Assembly (NCBI GenBank): GCA_964019695.1
Contig: OZ026525.1
Location: 86,249,779-86,313,778 of the forward strand
From: Loripinus fragilis
Lineage: Eukaryota > Mollusca > Bivalvia > Lucinida > Lucinidae
Length of the DNA: 64,000 nt
Direction of reading: 5' to 3'
Part shown: positions 53,725 through 63,845 of the stretch, in pieces
How positions within the stretch are numbered: the first letter of the stretch is position 1
Layout of the letters: every line of letters starts with the position of its first letter
Translations under genes and position numbers: made by a program
The notes under the pieces: generated by a model
Told to the model about the DNA's origin: nothing
What the model saw: only the letters and a program-made list of their open reading frames with translations
The model's database searches: none

Positions 53725-54540
53725 CAGGGCTCGAAATTTTTTTTTTGGACCTACTCGTCCTGTGGGGCAAGTGGTCTAATTTTTTCACTCGTCCTTACTC
53801 CAGTTGAACTCGTCCTTAAGTCTGGTATTTTAAAAGAGACAAAGCACATAATTCAGTAACTTATTTCCAATTAGTTTTAGGTGACATGTGACATCAACTG
53901 ACTAGTAATATATGTCAAAACAAATAAAACTGTGGTTTACACTATTCCCTTTCAGCCATGCCCATCAGACTATTCAGTCATCTGCATCAGACTGAGGTGC
54001 AGCAGCCTTTGGACCCCTCGGACCAGTACATATGTACCCCTTAATGTTTCTAGTCCCTTTACCACTGTTTAACCAGTTTATAATGCTTTCTGTGGGATTG
54101 TATTCCATAAGATCAGGACCATCAACCATGTGGTAGCCTGCGGTAATCAGACTGACCCCCGTTTTCGTATACAGAGATAAAATCCGAAACGTCGGCTTTA
54201 TACTTTCAAAACCCTTAGGCCGAATTGATTTTCCAATGTGTCCCGGTATTTAGTTCAAAGGTCAACCAGATTTTACCGGGTTGCATTTACTGCTGACTAG
54301 TTTAAACATCCAGTCACATTTTAGTGACATCTTAAACCTACCGAACGATCTTTCTTCACTGTGTTTGCGTTGCTTTTGCAGGCTGTAAAACATGCCAGTT
54401 AGTTCTTTTTTTCCTCAAAAATAATTACAAAACCAAAAAAATCTGCTCGTCCTGTCGGGCTAGCAAATGGCAATTTCCACTCGCCCTTACCGAACTTCCA
54501 CTCGTAAATACGAGCGGACGTGTACAATTTTCGAACCCTG
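53725..54540 (-). mobile_element. hAT-like element with transposase C-terminal remnant
   Basis: The 816-bp element has inverted ends cagggctcgaaatt and aattttcgaaccctg. A frame on the minus strand (about 54255-53974) ends in a normal stop and reads ..DGPDLMEYNPTESIINWL.. then ..IKGYICTGPRGPK... This resembles the C-terminal end of hAT-derived transposases of the ZNF862/KIAA1586 type, where a 'GPxLxxFxPxxAIxxWLxSGKRTRR' line is typical. The catalytic part is missing, so it is an internally deleted copy. Subterminal 'ctcgtcc' and 'aaatacgagcgg' motifs recur at 41148 and 39417. Confidence 0.65.
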
Positions 54541-54689
54541 GGTTGGGGTGATTTGGTACTGCTTTAGGGTGTTTTCACGGACCGCATGTAAGTTTAATAA
54601 GACTTATATATATAAAATATAATATTTTAACTGGTCATTTTCAGAGCTTTTCTTTTTTTTTATCAGAGCTTTTTTCTTTTTTTAATATC

Positions 54690-54992
54690 TCCAGAAAAAA
54701 ACCCAGTAATACTAGTAAGGTAAACCAACAGTCTGTATTAAATATTTAAACATTTTATCATTTTCCTAAAAAACCTGGACAGGACAATCACTTTTAAAAG
54801 TGTCACTCTCAAAAATACACAAACAGAACCTCAAAAAGATTTTCTTTTTCAACAAAACAAATCATATTTAGAGTCAGCGGATAATATGTAAAAATAATTT
54901 TAGAAATTAAGTTTTATTTCTTTTTCTACTTTACGGAAAATTACAGTAGGAGGGTTCATAAATCAACTAATAAAAAAATTCTGGCCTAAATA
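54690..54992 (+). repeat. Second copy of the NLE1 intron 1 repeat
   Basis: Matches 10760-11012 from gtaaaccaacagtctgtatt to ttctggcctaaat. Confidence 0.7.
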
Positions 54993-55004
54993 CTTCAGAG
55001 ATCC

Positions 55005-55157
55005 CAGCGGCACTATAGCTTAATGAAGGTTGTAAGGCTCCCCTTAGAACATTCTGCAATACTTTTGACCTGTATTAAGCGATAACTGATCTTGAAAACC
55101 AATTTTCGGGTCTTTTTGAGAGTGGCCGTTTTACATGTAGGATTTACTGTACTAAAA
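55005..55157. mobile_element. Family C element, left end deleted
   Basis: agcttaatgaaggttgtaagg..ccttagaacattctgcaatac, then the intact right arm gagtggccgttttacatgtaggatttactgta. Confidence 0.65.
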
Positions 55158-55815
55158 TACTACACTGACAACGGGGGAGACAACAGTTTTTGTGTAGAAA
55201 ACAAATTCTAGTTTCTTTTGAAACTAACTTGGATTCAGTTTGAAAGGAATATTGCATAGAAATAAAAGCAAAAAAAATTAAAAAATCATGCACTTTTCAG
55301 AGTTAATGCTGTATCAAATTTCTATGGCAAAATATGCATTGTAGCCATTTAGATGCCTTGCTTGTTCTACGCCATGTGTGATGCCATAGAAATTGAAAAA
55401 AAATGCACAGCTGTCTTGTTTAAAGCAGGGTAATTGTTTGTGTTTAAAATAATTGTATATTTATATAGCTCCATGCTAAAACTATGTTGATCAGAAAATA
55501 TGAGTCACATCTTAAGAAAACATGAAAAAAAATAGAGGCCTGAAACATGTTTTGCTTTATTGGAATAGCTGATCATTAAATGTCTTTGTAATTGGCTATC
55601 TTAAAAGTATGACAGGCATGTATTGGGACTCAAAAGTCACTGCCATTAACTATCATCTTTTTATGAGGTTTTCTTCCCAAATGTATGAGTTATTACCCTT
55701 TGACATTTAATTTCAATAAACTCATTGTTTTGAAGCCATTACAACAACAGTTGTTGTGTTTTTAATTTTGGCTGGGGAATTACTTGTGACCAAATTTTCT
55801 GGTTAGTTCAATTCT
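55158..55815. other. Intergenic stretch without a recognised feature
   Basis: AT-rich; a short palindrome aacaacagttgtt at 55743-55755. No gene is seen. Confidence 0.4.
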
Positions 55816-55819
55816 TCGG

Positions 55820-56005
55820 TTGCTAGCGGTGACTTTAGTCATCTGCTGGTCACCTTTGCAAACAGTTTGGATCCAGATCAGGACCAACAGCATGTTGGTC
55901 CTGATCTGGATACAAACTTTTATACTCTGATAGTGTTCCCGAAATAAATTTTTGAAAAAGTTAATTTTGAAAAAAGTGGGCAGAAGACCCCAGCATGCAA
56001 ATAAC
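55820..56005. mobile_element. Family A MITE
   Basis: Core ccagatcaggaccaacagca tgttggtcctgatctgg and right end accccagcatgcaaataac, directly before the microsatellite. Confidence 0.75.
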
Positions 56006-56021
56006 TTTTGTTTTTTGTGTC

Positions 56022-56129
56022 TCTTCATCACCATCATCATCATCAGCAGCAGCACCATCACCATCATCATCACCACTATCATCATTATCATCATCATCAT
56101 CATCATCGTCAACATCATCATGGTTATTG

Positions 56130-56162
<33 letters not shown>

Positions 56163-56371
56163 CTATCATCACCATCATCATCACTATCATCACCACTATC
56201 ATCATCATCATTATCATCATCATCGTCAACATCATCATGGTTATTGTCATCATCATCATCACCATCATCATCATCACTATCATCATCATCATCACTATCA
56301 TCACAATCATCATCATCACTATGATCACTATCATCACCATCATCATCATCTCTATCATCACCATCATCATC

Positions 56372-56402
<31 letters not shown>

Positions 56403-56436
56403 CTATCATCATCATCATCATCATCACTATCACCAC

Positions 56437-56507
<71 letters not shown>

Positions 56508-56884
56508 CCATCATTACCATCATCATCATCATCACTATCATCATCATCATCATCATCATCATCACTATCACCACCATCATCATCATCACTATCATCACCA
56601 TCACCACCATCATCATCATCACTATCATCACCATCATCATCATCACTATCATCACCATCATCACTATCATCACCACCATCATCATCATCATCATCATAAT
56701 CATCATCGTCATCACTATCATCATCACCATCATCATCATCATCATCACTATCATCACCATCATCATCATCATCATCATCACCATTATCATCACCATCATC
56801 ATCATTATCATCACCATCATCATCACCATCATCATCATCATCATCATAATCATCATCATCATCACTATCATCACCATCATCATG
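56022..56884 (+). repeat. ATC-type trinucleotide microsatellite, about 860 bp
   Basis: An almost pure array of atc with interspersed acc, act and gtc triplets. A longer unit (gtcaacatcatcatggttattg tc) occurs twice at about 56107 and 56226, so part of it has expanded as a higher-order block of about 119 bases. Frames on both strands are open (poly-His, poly-Ile, poly-Met); these are by-products, not genes. Confidence 0.95.
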
Positions 56885-56899
56885 GGCAGAGAACAGCCA

Positions 56900-57060
56900 C
56901 CACCCCCCCCCCCCCCTGGAAAATCACAAGTGGCTATAGATGTCCTTAGAAATTTTGTACAGACACCAATTGTGAAGCAATACAGCTCTCCCTGAAATAT
57001 GTTGAAGACCAAAAAACGAGCAAAAAATATCTGGACCCCCTGATAGAATTTTCTGGATCT
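56900..57060. repeat. Family I-like fragment after the microsatellite
   Basis: A C run (about 56903-56917) followed by tggaaaatcac and, at 57032, tggaccccctgatagaattttctggatctgc, the edge words of family I. Confidence 0.4.
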
Positions 57061-57164
57061 GCTTATGCTCATCCTACTGGTGTTGAGCACTGTAATCATT
57101 ACCAGGATGCCAAGCTTTGTGAGAAAAGCATCTTGAGCTAAAGACTTCATCCTTCCCTTTAACA

Positions 57165-57310
57165 GGAAATTTTGCATGTTTTTTTGTTGTCTGCATTTTT
57201 TGTTTAAATCAGCTTTTTCGAAATATTCTGTTTCAAACTGTATGGATTCTGATCTTGGTCCGGTTATCAGCAGATGACATCTACCATGGTATAGCAAGTA
57301 GGCAAAGACA
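57165..57310. mobile_element. Family A MITE, degenerate
   Basis: ggaaattttgcatgtttttttgttgtctgc, single arm ttctgatcttggtccgg, ending atagcaagtaggcaaaga. Confidence 0.55.
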
Positions 57311-57319
57311 GACAGCACA

Positions 57320-57500
57320 GGGGTCCTGTAAAGCATACTTTGGCAGAAGCAAGAGCTCATGAACATCAGCTGCTTGGTGCCAGTCATTAAAATCTTTGTC
57401 TTCTCCAGGTTCAAATGCAGGACTTTCTTCTCCAACCCTGACTTTCAGGACTCAGCAAGATACTCAAGTCATCTCCCCATCTTTGCAAGCCAAGGGTTCT
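57320..57500 (-). pseudogene. Probable reverse-transcriptase fragment, frameshifted
   Basis: On the minus strand one frame reads GDDLSILLSPESQ and, after a frame change, EKKVLHLNLEKTKILMTG. These resemble the '(A)DDLxLLxES' and 'GLxLNxxKTKxMxxG' blocks of non-LTR reverse transcriptases. The distance between the two blocks is shorter than in working elements. The rest of the long minus frame to 55780 is microsatellite and MITE sequence. Confidence 0.45.
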
Positions 57501-57610
57501 AAGTCCATTTGGTTCTTTACGCATATGCGTAAGATGGGGTCTTCACAATTAAAGCCAATGGTTCTAAGTCCACTCCTAAGTGAACTTAGAACCATTGGCT
57601 TGCAAAGACA
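57475..57610. repeat. Three-arm inverted repeat
   Basis: ctttgcaagccaagggttctaagtcc (57481), agccaatggttctaagtcc (57552) and the inverse gaacttagaaccattggcttgcaaag (57581) allow two alternative hairpins. Confidence 0.7.
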
Positions 57611-57624
57611 GTCATCTCCCATGA

Positions 57625-57855
57625 TTGGAGGGCAGTGGCTCAGTTGGTAGAGCATTAGACTGGGGATCAAAGGTTTTGGTTTGTTGCTTTACATCCCAGT
57701 CAACAGCTATGGTCATGTTGCGACGGTCAGTTCACCTTGCAACACTTCTTTCCTGGGCAAGCTTGTTTAAGCAGTTAACCAGTACTTTGCACACATACTT
57801 TCGCTTGTAACTGACAACCCTTCTTGAATGAATCAGCGGAAGGGAGAAGAATGAT
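57625..57855. mobile_element. tRNA-like SINE head joined to an inverted SINE2 tail
   Basis: 57628-57667 (+) is gagggcagtggctcagttggtagagcattagactgggg. From 57668 it is SINE2 in reverse (cccagtcaacagctatggtc..gtaactgacaacccttcttgaatgaatcagcgg..). Confidence 0.65.
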
Positions 57856-57866
57856 TATATGATAAA

Positions 57867-58196
57867 TAGAGGATCTTACATGAGTGCTCATGTTTTATTG
57901 AATTTGTTAAACGAGTTGGGGAAAAGAGATAAAATGCTTGGCAAGCCTCGTAATTAATCTATTTTTGGCAATGAGTTGAATAGGAGCATGTATGTTTAGT
58001 TCTATTTATCACATGACATTAAAGTTACTTAAAAATTACATTTTAGGCATGAAAACGTCAACATTTTGCCTTTCTTTTCCGCAGTGTTATAATGAACGTC
58101 ATTATGCAACGTTACTAAATCTGTAAACAACGAGTGGTTTATTGATCATGTTGCATGGTGTTATATCACTCTCAGACACAACGTCATGTGATAAAT
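57867..58196 (+). mobile_element. Family F element
   Basis: From gaggatcttacatgagtgctc to gtcatgtgataaatac, with tgtaaacaacgagtggttta in place of the more usual ccactagtgg. Confidence 0.65.
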
Positions 58197-58709
58197 ACCA
58201 TGATCTCATGTACTGGCTCATATAGCTCAAATATTCATGAAAGGTTCTACATGTATATACATTGAAAATGAGCATCTTTTATCTGTTGCAAATAAGCAGT
58301 GGCTCGTAGTGCCAAATGCAGTCCTGCAAACAGCTTGCAAGCAGAATGATAACTGAGCCCAGATTTTGTCTGGGACAGCTGATGTATGCATAAATTCTAT
58401 AAATAACAATTTGTCATAGAGACCTAATGTCAAATGCACACCCTAGTACAGGGCTGCAGAATAGTTACAAGTATCATATAAACTATATTTATTTCACAAT
58501 AAATAACAATTACTAAATCTGTAAACAACTAGTGGTTTATTGATCATGTTGCATGGTGTTATATCACTCTCAGACACAACGTCATGTGATAAATACCATG
58601 ATCTCATGTACTGGCTCATATAGCTCAAATATTCATGAAAGGTTCTACATGTATATACATTGAAATGAGCATCTTTTATCTGTTGCAAATAAGCAGTGGC
58701 TTGTAGTGC
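58112..58709. repeat. Tandem duplication, about 200-bp blocks 399 bases apart
   Basis: 58112-58310 (family F end plus unique flank to ttgcaaataagcagtggct) recurs at 58511-58709 with only a few differences. The flank outside the element is included, so this is a segmental duplication. The second block leads straight into a SINE2 head. Confidence 0.85.
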
Positions 58710-59168
58710 AATCAGTAGAGAGTCCAGATTATTGCAGATCTAGGAGTCGTGATTTTGACCTGGCCGGGCCCCATACTTTCTTGTAGATTTTTTTCTAAGG
58801 TCATTCTCCTCCTTCCTCCACTTCAGTTACGCATTGAGTACTGATTACTGTATATTCTGAAAGTTTCGTGAGGGTTTTATTTTCGCGAAACTTCACACAT
58901 GCAAAGTTTCGTGAATTAAAATCTTTGTGAAATCGTGCAATTACTCTGTCTCTTACTGATATAGGCAAATCATGCCCTAGTCGCAAATTTTTAACGTCGC
59001 AAATATGTCTTTAAATGCTATTCGAGAAAATAAAATTCCCACGAAAATTTCCGAATTTACTGTACTGTAATCATCCGCTTAGCCTTAGCTTGCACAGGAA
59101 AGTGTGGTTAACTGACCATCTCATTCATACCTGGCTGACTGGGACGTTAAACCATAAACCAAACAAGA
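58690..59168 (+). mobile_element. SINE2 copy split by a family M insertion
   Basis: Head cagtggcttgtagtgcaatcagtagagag..gagtcgtgattttgacc, body to tgagtactgattactgta, then a family M element (about 58848-59068), then the body resumes at atcatccgcttagcc. The word tactgta stands on both sides and is the likely duplication. Confidence 0.75.
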
Positions 59169-59830
59169 TATCATGAATACGATCATTAACTTGGGATTTG
59201 ATGGTAAATAAATAAATGAGATCCTGCTTGGTGTTTGTCCTCTTCAAGCTGGGTGATTTTCATGCTTTTGTTGTCGCCACTAAAAATATATGACTTATAT
59301 AATGTACTTTCTTTTTGGCAATAACATATTTCTAAATTCTAATATTATTAATTTGTAGCGTAAGCAGTATGTCCTTTGGTTTTAACATTCAAGTCTAACT
59401 GAGGGACAAACATCGGTAGTTACATAATTGTTCAATAATGCGTAGAAATTTGAAATGATGTAATGAAATGAGACACTCCCATGTTGTTGAATAAATTAAT
59501 TTCATAAAAAGGTTGTTAGCTTACTTCAATAGTCCAATCTGCTATTTTCCTCTCAACCCAAACAATTTTTTTTTTACTAATATCTTCCTATTCTAGAAGT
59601 CTTGTAAATCAATATAGAAGGAAATTGTTGTTCAGATGTTGCAGTTTTGTTCAAATTACTGAAAATACATTTTCTTTTATGTATCTTACAATACCATGTT
59701 AACATGCTGTCTTAGTCTGGCTTCTATAGGACTTTACCTACATCTGAGGAAATTAGCTGCTAATGACAAAGCTGTTACAGTTTTACTAAGAAAATGGGCA
59801 TAACAACTCTTGTCATTCATTTCTATATTA
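59169..59830. other. Intergenic stretch without a recognised feature
   Basis: AT-rich; a trace of a family A start (aagctgggtgattttcatgcttttgttgtcg) at 59246-59277. No gene is seen. Confidence 0.4.
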
Positions 59831-59834
59831 AACT

Positions 59835-60122
59835 GGGCCCTCGTAGCACAAACTGCAGCGAGTCCCATTGCCGATCCTGACCCTGCCCCATACTTTTTTG
59901 GAGATTGATCATTGGTCATTCTCCTCCTTCCCCTGATTCAAGAAGGGCTGTTGTCAGTTCCAAGTGAATCGCTTGTAACTGACTACAGTCCTTCTTGTAA
60001 AGTATGTGCACTGAGTACTTGTTAACCGCTTAGTCTAAGCTTGCCCAGGAAAAGCAGTCAAGTGACCATCTTGACATGACCACAGCTGTTGACTTTGACC
60101 TTTAACTACAAACCAAACAAGC
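59835..60122 (+). mobile_element. SINE2 copy
   Basis: Head gggccctcgtagcacaaactgcagcgag, diverged B box, full body and tail aaaccaaacaagc. An extra inverted bit (caagtgaatcgcttg, 59961-59975) is inserted next to gtaactgac. Confidence 0.7.
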
Positions 60123-60235
60123 ACAATTTTTATATTATCCCCACTGTTAAAAAAACTTTCAGGGATTTTTGGATAGCATTCCATCGACTGCATGATTCTA
60201 ATTTAGATTATTCATGATCACATGGCTTATCAATT

Positions 60236-60945
60236 GGGCCTTGTTGTGAGAAAGCCTGTTTTCTGGGTTTCCGACAAAGCGACACTAAAACCAGTCTGCT
60301 CAGCTTCAGAGGCTAGCTAGAAAATTAAAAAAATCACCAGTAGCAAGTTTAGATATGCTACTTTCCAATAAGCAAATATAGAGATCACACATGTTTTTTC
60401 AAGCATTAACATTTGCTGGTTCCAGAGGAAGCTGTTTGAATATGAGGCCAATAGGCCGAGTGTTCAAACATCGTCTGAGGGACCCAGCAAGTGTTAATGC
60501 AATGAAACAAACGTGTGATCATTATTCTTGCATATTTTACCTGATTTCAGTTCAAACCGCACTGAAAACGTCTCTTAAGCATCAAATATCCCTTTTCTTA
60601 CACTTGATTTCTCAAAACAAAATGGTGTCAGCGCCAAGCTTTCTAACGTCATTACGTCGCCACGCCGTCATATATACACCTGCAATAATTTCGCGAACAA
60701 AATCTTCCGCGAAATGATCAGTCACGGCCGCAACGTTCTCCCATGAAACATCATGCATACAAATTAGGTCTTTTTAAGTAAAAGCCATGTTCAAACAGCA
60801 GGTTAATCTCATGATTTGATCGTGTAACGAATTCCCATGCAAGAATAACAATTAAAGGCGCTTATCAGACTGCACGTATGTGCATGCTGGTCTGTGCCTT
60901 TGTTTTTCACAAACCCCAAAGAGAGGTTTTCTTGCCATGAGACCC
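60236..60945. mobile_element. Family E MITE interrupted by a 460-bp insert
   Basis: Left half gggccttgttgtgagaaagcctg..ctttccaataagcaaa; right half aaaggcgcttatcagactgc..gagaggttttcttgccatgagaccc. The insert is about 60381-60850. It contains the hairpin listed next. Confidence 0.7.
60384..60520. repeat. Long hairpin inside the insert
   Basis: gatcacacatgttttttcaa..gcattaacatttgctggttcc pairs with gggacccagcaagtgttaatgc..aaacgtgtgatc; arms are about 60 bases. A plus-strand frame at 60391-60717 begins in it and has no recognisable domain. Confidence 0.7.
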
Positions 60946-61049
60946 AATTATGACAGTCAATTATTGTAATACTGTTCTTAGACAGGCTTTTACCAAGGGG
61001 TTACTTGACTTGATCACAAGTTTATTTAACTGGCTGCCATTAGTGTAGG

Positions 61050-62150
61050 CAGCAGGTGGTTAAAGTTTCCAACGCCAATCCTCAAGGCTAGTCTGTTCTG
61101 TGATCATGGCCTCCCTTGTTCTCTGCAGCTTCAAACATCCATATTCATGACAGGTTGATACATGAGGTTGCACATGAAACATTCCCAGACTATCTCCGGT
61201 GCTTTGTGCGTAGCACTTTGTCATGGGATTTGACACTGCAAATCCATCTGACCATGGCTTAGCCTTTTCAATGAAGACACTGCGAGTCTGGGGCAGCAGG
61301 GACCCAGGTTTCACTACCATATAGTAGCCCAGGGTGAGCACAGTCTTTGAACACTTTCCCTCAAACCATGAAGGGTACACGCTTGGGTGTCAGAACAGAC
61401 AGGAGTTACTTGAATTTTCCCCAGGCAGTATATCTGGTGACAATGGTCACAGTCACAGTCTCAAGGGGCATGTAGCATGTTGCCTAGATGGCAGAAGTTG
61501 GCTTCCATCCAAATTTGTGTACTTTCACTTCTACTTGAGTGACAGGTCTTCCATCTATTGGGTGTGCCTTATCTCGAGCACACATAGTCTGGGTCGGCAA
61601 CAAGTTTGACCCTGATGCCACAGCACTTTTTACCCACCTAGAGCCCATACTTGGGACAATCAATGGAATTCATCCCACCTATTGTCAGACAAACCACACA
61701 AAGGAATACACCAGAATCACAAAGATCAAGTCATGAGCTTCATCTTCCACATGTTGACTCTCAGACCTGTGTGAGACTGCTGCCCTTCATGCCATTCTTC
61801 CGAGTTGTCAGCTTGGCAAGGCATTCCTCAAGTGAGTCAGCATCAATCACAGCCAAATCATCAGCTTACAGAAGCTCCCATGGAACCCCAGTTTGGAACT
61901 GGCCTGACAGTGACTCAAGCACAAGGATGAAAAGATGAGAGCTAAGAACTGAACCCTGGTGCACCCGGACTCTAACCCCACACTCCTCGCTGTATTGCCC
62001 ATTGAATCACACACAGCTTCTGACATCCATGTACATGCCCTAGATGACACATCCGACTCCTCCACACCCACCTAAGGACTTTCCTAGGTACTCTCTGACA
62101 AAGGCCATCTCCAGGTCAACAAAGGCAAATGGCTTCTTCGCAGCAATGCA
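61050..62150 (-). pseudogene. Decayed LINE reverse transcriptase, C-terminal half
   Basis: Reading the minus strand from 62130, in one frame with stops: KPFAFVDLEMAFVR, then GQYSEECGVRVRVHQGSVLS, FILVLESLSGQFQTGVPWEL, and L-stop-ADDLAVIDADSLEEC. Later blocks are GLRVNM.K.K, cysteine-rich remnants, RPIDGRPVTQVEV, AWGKFK, LLYGSETW and MVRWIC. These match in order the fingers/palm, YADD, thumb and post-RT zinc-like region of animal non-LTR elements. The catalytic Tyr codon is TAA here and there are many further stops and shifts, so it is inactive. The short open frames seen in this region lie in other frames and are not genes. Confidence 0.8.
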
Positions 62151-62184
62151 CTTCTCCTGTAACATGCCAAAAAAGTGATTTCAA

Positions 62185-62370
62185 AGTAATTTAAATGTCA
62201 TGTGATAAATAGAATTTATCATTCATGCTCCAGTATTATTGAATTTATTAAACTCGTTGCGGTAAAGCAATAAATGCTCAACAAGCCTCAGATTTTTATC
62301 TCTTAAAAATTGTCCCCATCTTGTTTAATAAATTCAATGATATATAAGCACTCATTTATAATAATTTCTT
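62185..62370 (-). mobile_element. Family F element, partial, inverted
   Basis: Starts at the family's 3' word gtcatgtgataaatagaat, then tattattgaatttattaaactcgttgcgg and gtttaataaattcaatgatat; the outer part is missing. Confidence 0.6.
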
Positions 62371-62640
62371 TATTTCTTGTGATTAGTGACTAAGTTTTAG
62401 GGACTTAGCTGCTAGGAAGGCTCATTTTATTGTGCTGTTGTTTAAGTATTTAATTGGAAAAGATGGTTTTAAATTCATCGGATTAAGGGCGAGAGATTAG
62501 GTAGGTGTCAGCTGGTGTGGTCACATGACCATTTTCTTAAGTTGCTGAAGCTGTGACCTATAGTTCTTTAGGCACATCTGTATCTACGTTGCAGTCAATA
62601 GTTATGGCTCATTCCTAGCCATATAGATAATTGGAAGCAA
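62371..62640. other. Intergenic stretch without a recognised feature
   Basis: No repeat or gene is identified. Confidence 0.35.
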
Positions 62641-62815
62641 GTCCACAATGAAAGCATAAGCAAAAAATTTTAGCGTAAAATTATAAATATTTTCTTATTC
62701 ATCAGTTTTAACATCCGTTTTGGTTGCTCAAAAGAGCCGTCTCATTGAGACGGTTCTTTTGAGTACCCACGGCATTGTTTTGGTTGAGTATAACTTAGAT
62801 TTTAATAACTCACCC
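62640..62815. repeat. Family H foldback element, best hairpin
   Basis: gctcaaaagagccgtctcattgagacggttcttttgagtacc at about 62726-62767 is a near-perfect hairpin. The flanks aattttagcgtaaaattataaat and ttttggttgagtataac match other copies. Confidence 0.7.
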
Positions 62816-62834
62816 TTATCTATAGTGATCTCAC

Positions 62835-63030
62835 ACGGGACAGGCGGCAATCCAAAACGTTAATACTATCGATGAACGTAGATCTAAAATAGTTAGGAAC
62901 AGAGTTTTTGATTGCCATTTGTCGCCATTTTGGTGACAAAAGGCAATAAAAAACACAGTTTCTAGCTATTTGTAACCACATTCGTATTGTCAAGAGCGTT
63001 TTCGATTGCCGCCTATCCAGTGTTGGACTA
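62835..63030. mobile_element. Foldback MITE, CAGGCGGCAATC ends
   Basis: caggcggcaatccaaaacg at left and cgttttcgattgccgcctat at right are inverted. The middle has a hairpin (ttgccatttgtcgccatttt..ggtgacaaaaggcaa). Confidence 0.7.
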
Positions 63031-63174
63031 TGGGAGTAATATTTTTCTTAGATCTCCAAGTAAACACTAACTTATACAACCTTATAAAAGCACTGTGGGC
63101 ATTATTTTTCTAAAATTCAATACCCTCTTTTGAAACAGTGCAAATCCAGATCAGCTGGCTTCTGATTCGGTTTT

Positions 63175-63465
63175 ATGCTTGTGCTGATGCTTTTACAGTC
63201 AACAATTTTTCAGTCATGTCGGGATGATTTCCTGTCCTCCTGGGTGGAACCAGTACTATAAGCAACAGATAAAGTGTTTTTGCTCAGGACTCCAGTGAGT
63301 CTCGAACTAGCTATCCTTTGACCCCCAGTCTTGTTTGTTTTGTGATTTGATTCTTTACATCCTGGGTTGAACCAGTACTAAGCTAGGATTAATGTGTCCT
63401 GAGTCAAAAACTCTACCACTGACCCAATGCGCTTCCTCGACTCAGTCTAACAATTTACCAACTGA
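63175..63465 (-). mobile_element. Two family D-type SINE pieces in a row
   Basis: 63190-63330 is the variant body/head (gtcaacaatttttcagtcatg..gagtctcgaactagc..acccccagtc). 63331-63440 is a standard D tail-to-body (tttgtgatttgattctttac..actctaccactgaccc). The second has inserted into or next to the first. Confidence 0.65.
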
Positions 63466-63699
63466 GCCACTGCACTCAGATTAGGTTAGGTCATGGTAAC
63501 CAATTTAATTTTCAATTTGGACATAAGCTGCCAGATTTAAGTACCAGAGCTCATGGACTAATGACTGTATGGGTCTACCCTGTTTGCTATTCAGGCAAGC
63601 ATTTTGCAACTTCCAGCCCTGATAACCAACATTTTATTTGAGAACAGGAAAAGAAAGTTTTCTAAATTTTAGAACATTTATTTACCATAGTTGTTTATC

Positions 63700-63815
63700 A
63701 ATTTTAACCCTATGTGTACAGGAGACCATAAACGGATACTTTGGCAAACAGTGAAGATCCAGATGAAATGCTGCATTTTGTGGCATTTCATCAGGGTCTT
63801 CATGTGTGCTAAGAC
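63700..63815 (-). mobile_element. Family B MITE, one half
   Basis: aaccctatgtgtacaggag..ggatactttggcaaacagtgaagatccagatgaaatgctgc, then the partner gcatttcatcagggtcttca. Confidence 0.65.
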
Positions 63816-63845
63816 TAAATCTGTCTTCAGAGAAAGAAATATAAT

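Noticed and set aside
55780..57435. 551-codon minus frame and the overlapping plus frames
   Set aside because: Most of it is ATC microsatellite (poly-Met, poly-Ile, poly-His). Only the first 45 codons have a possible reverse-transcriptase origin, listed separately.
60391..60717. Plus frame of 108 codons as a gene
   Set aside because: It starts inside a hairpin of an inserted repeat and has no recognisable domain.
61334..61938. Plus frames over the LINE remnant
   Set aside because: They are antisense to the reverse transcriptase reading and show no protein similarity.
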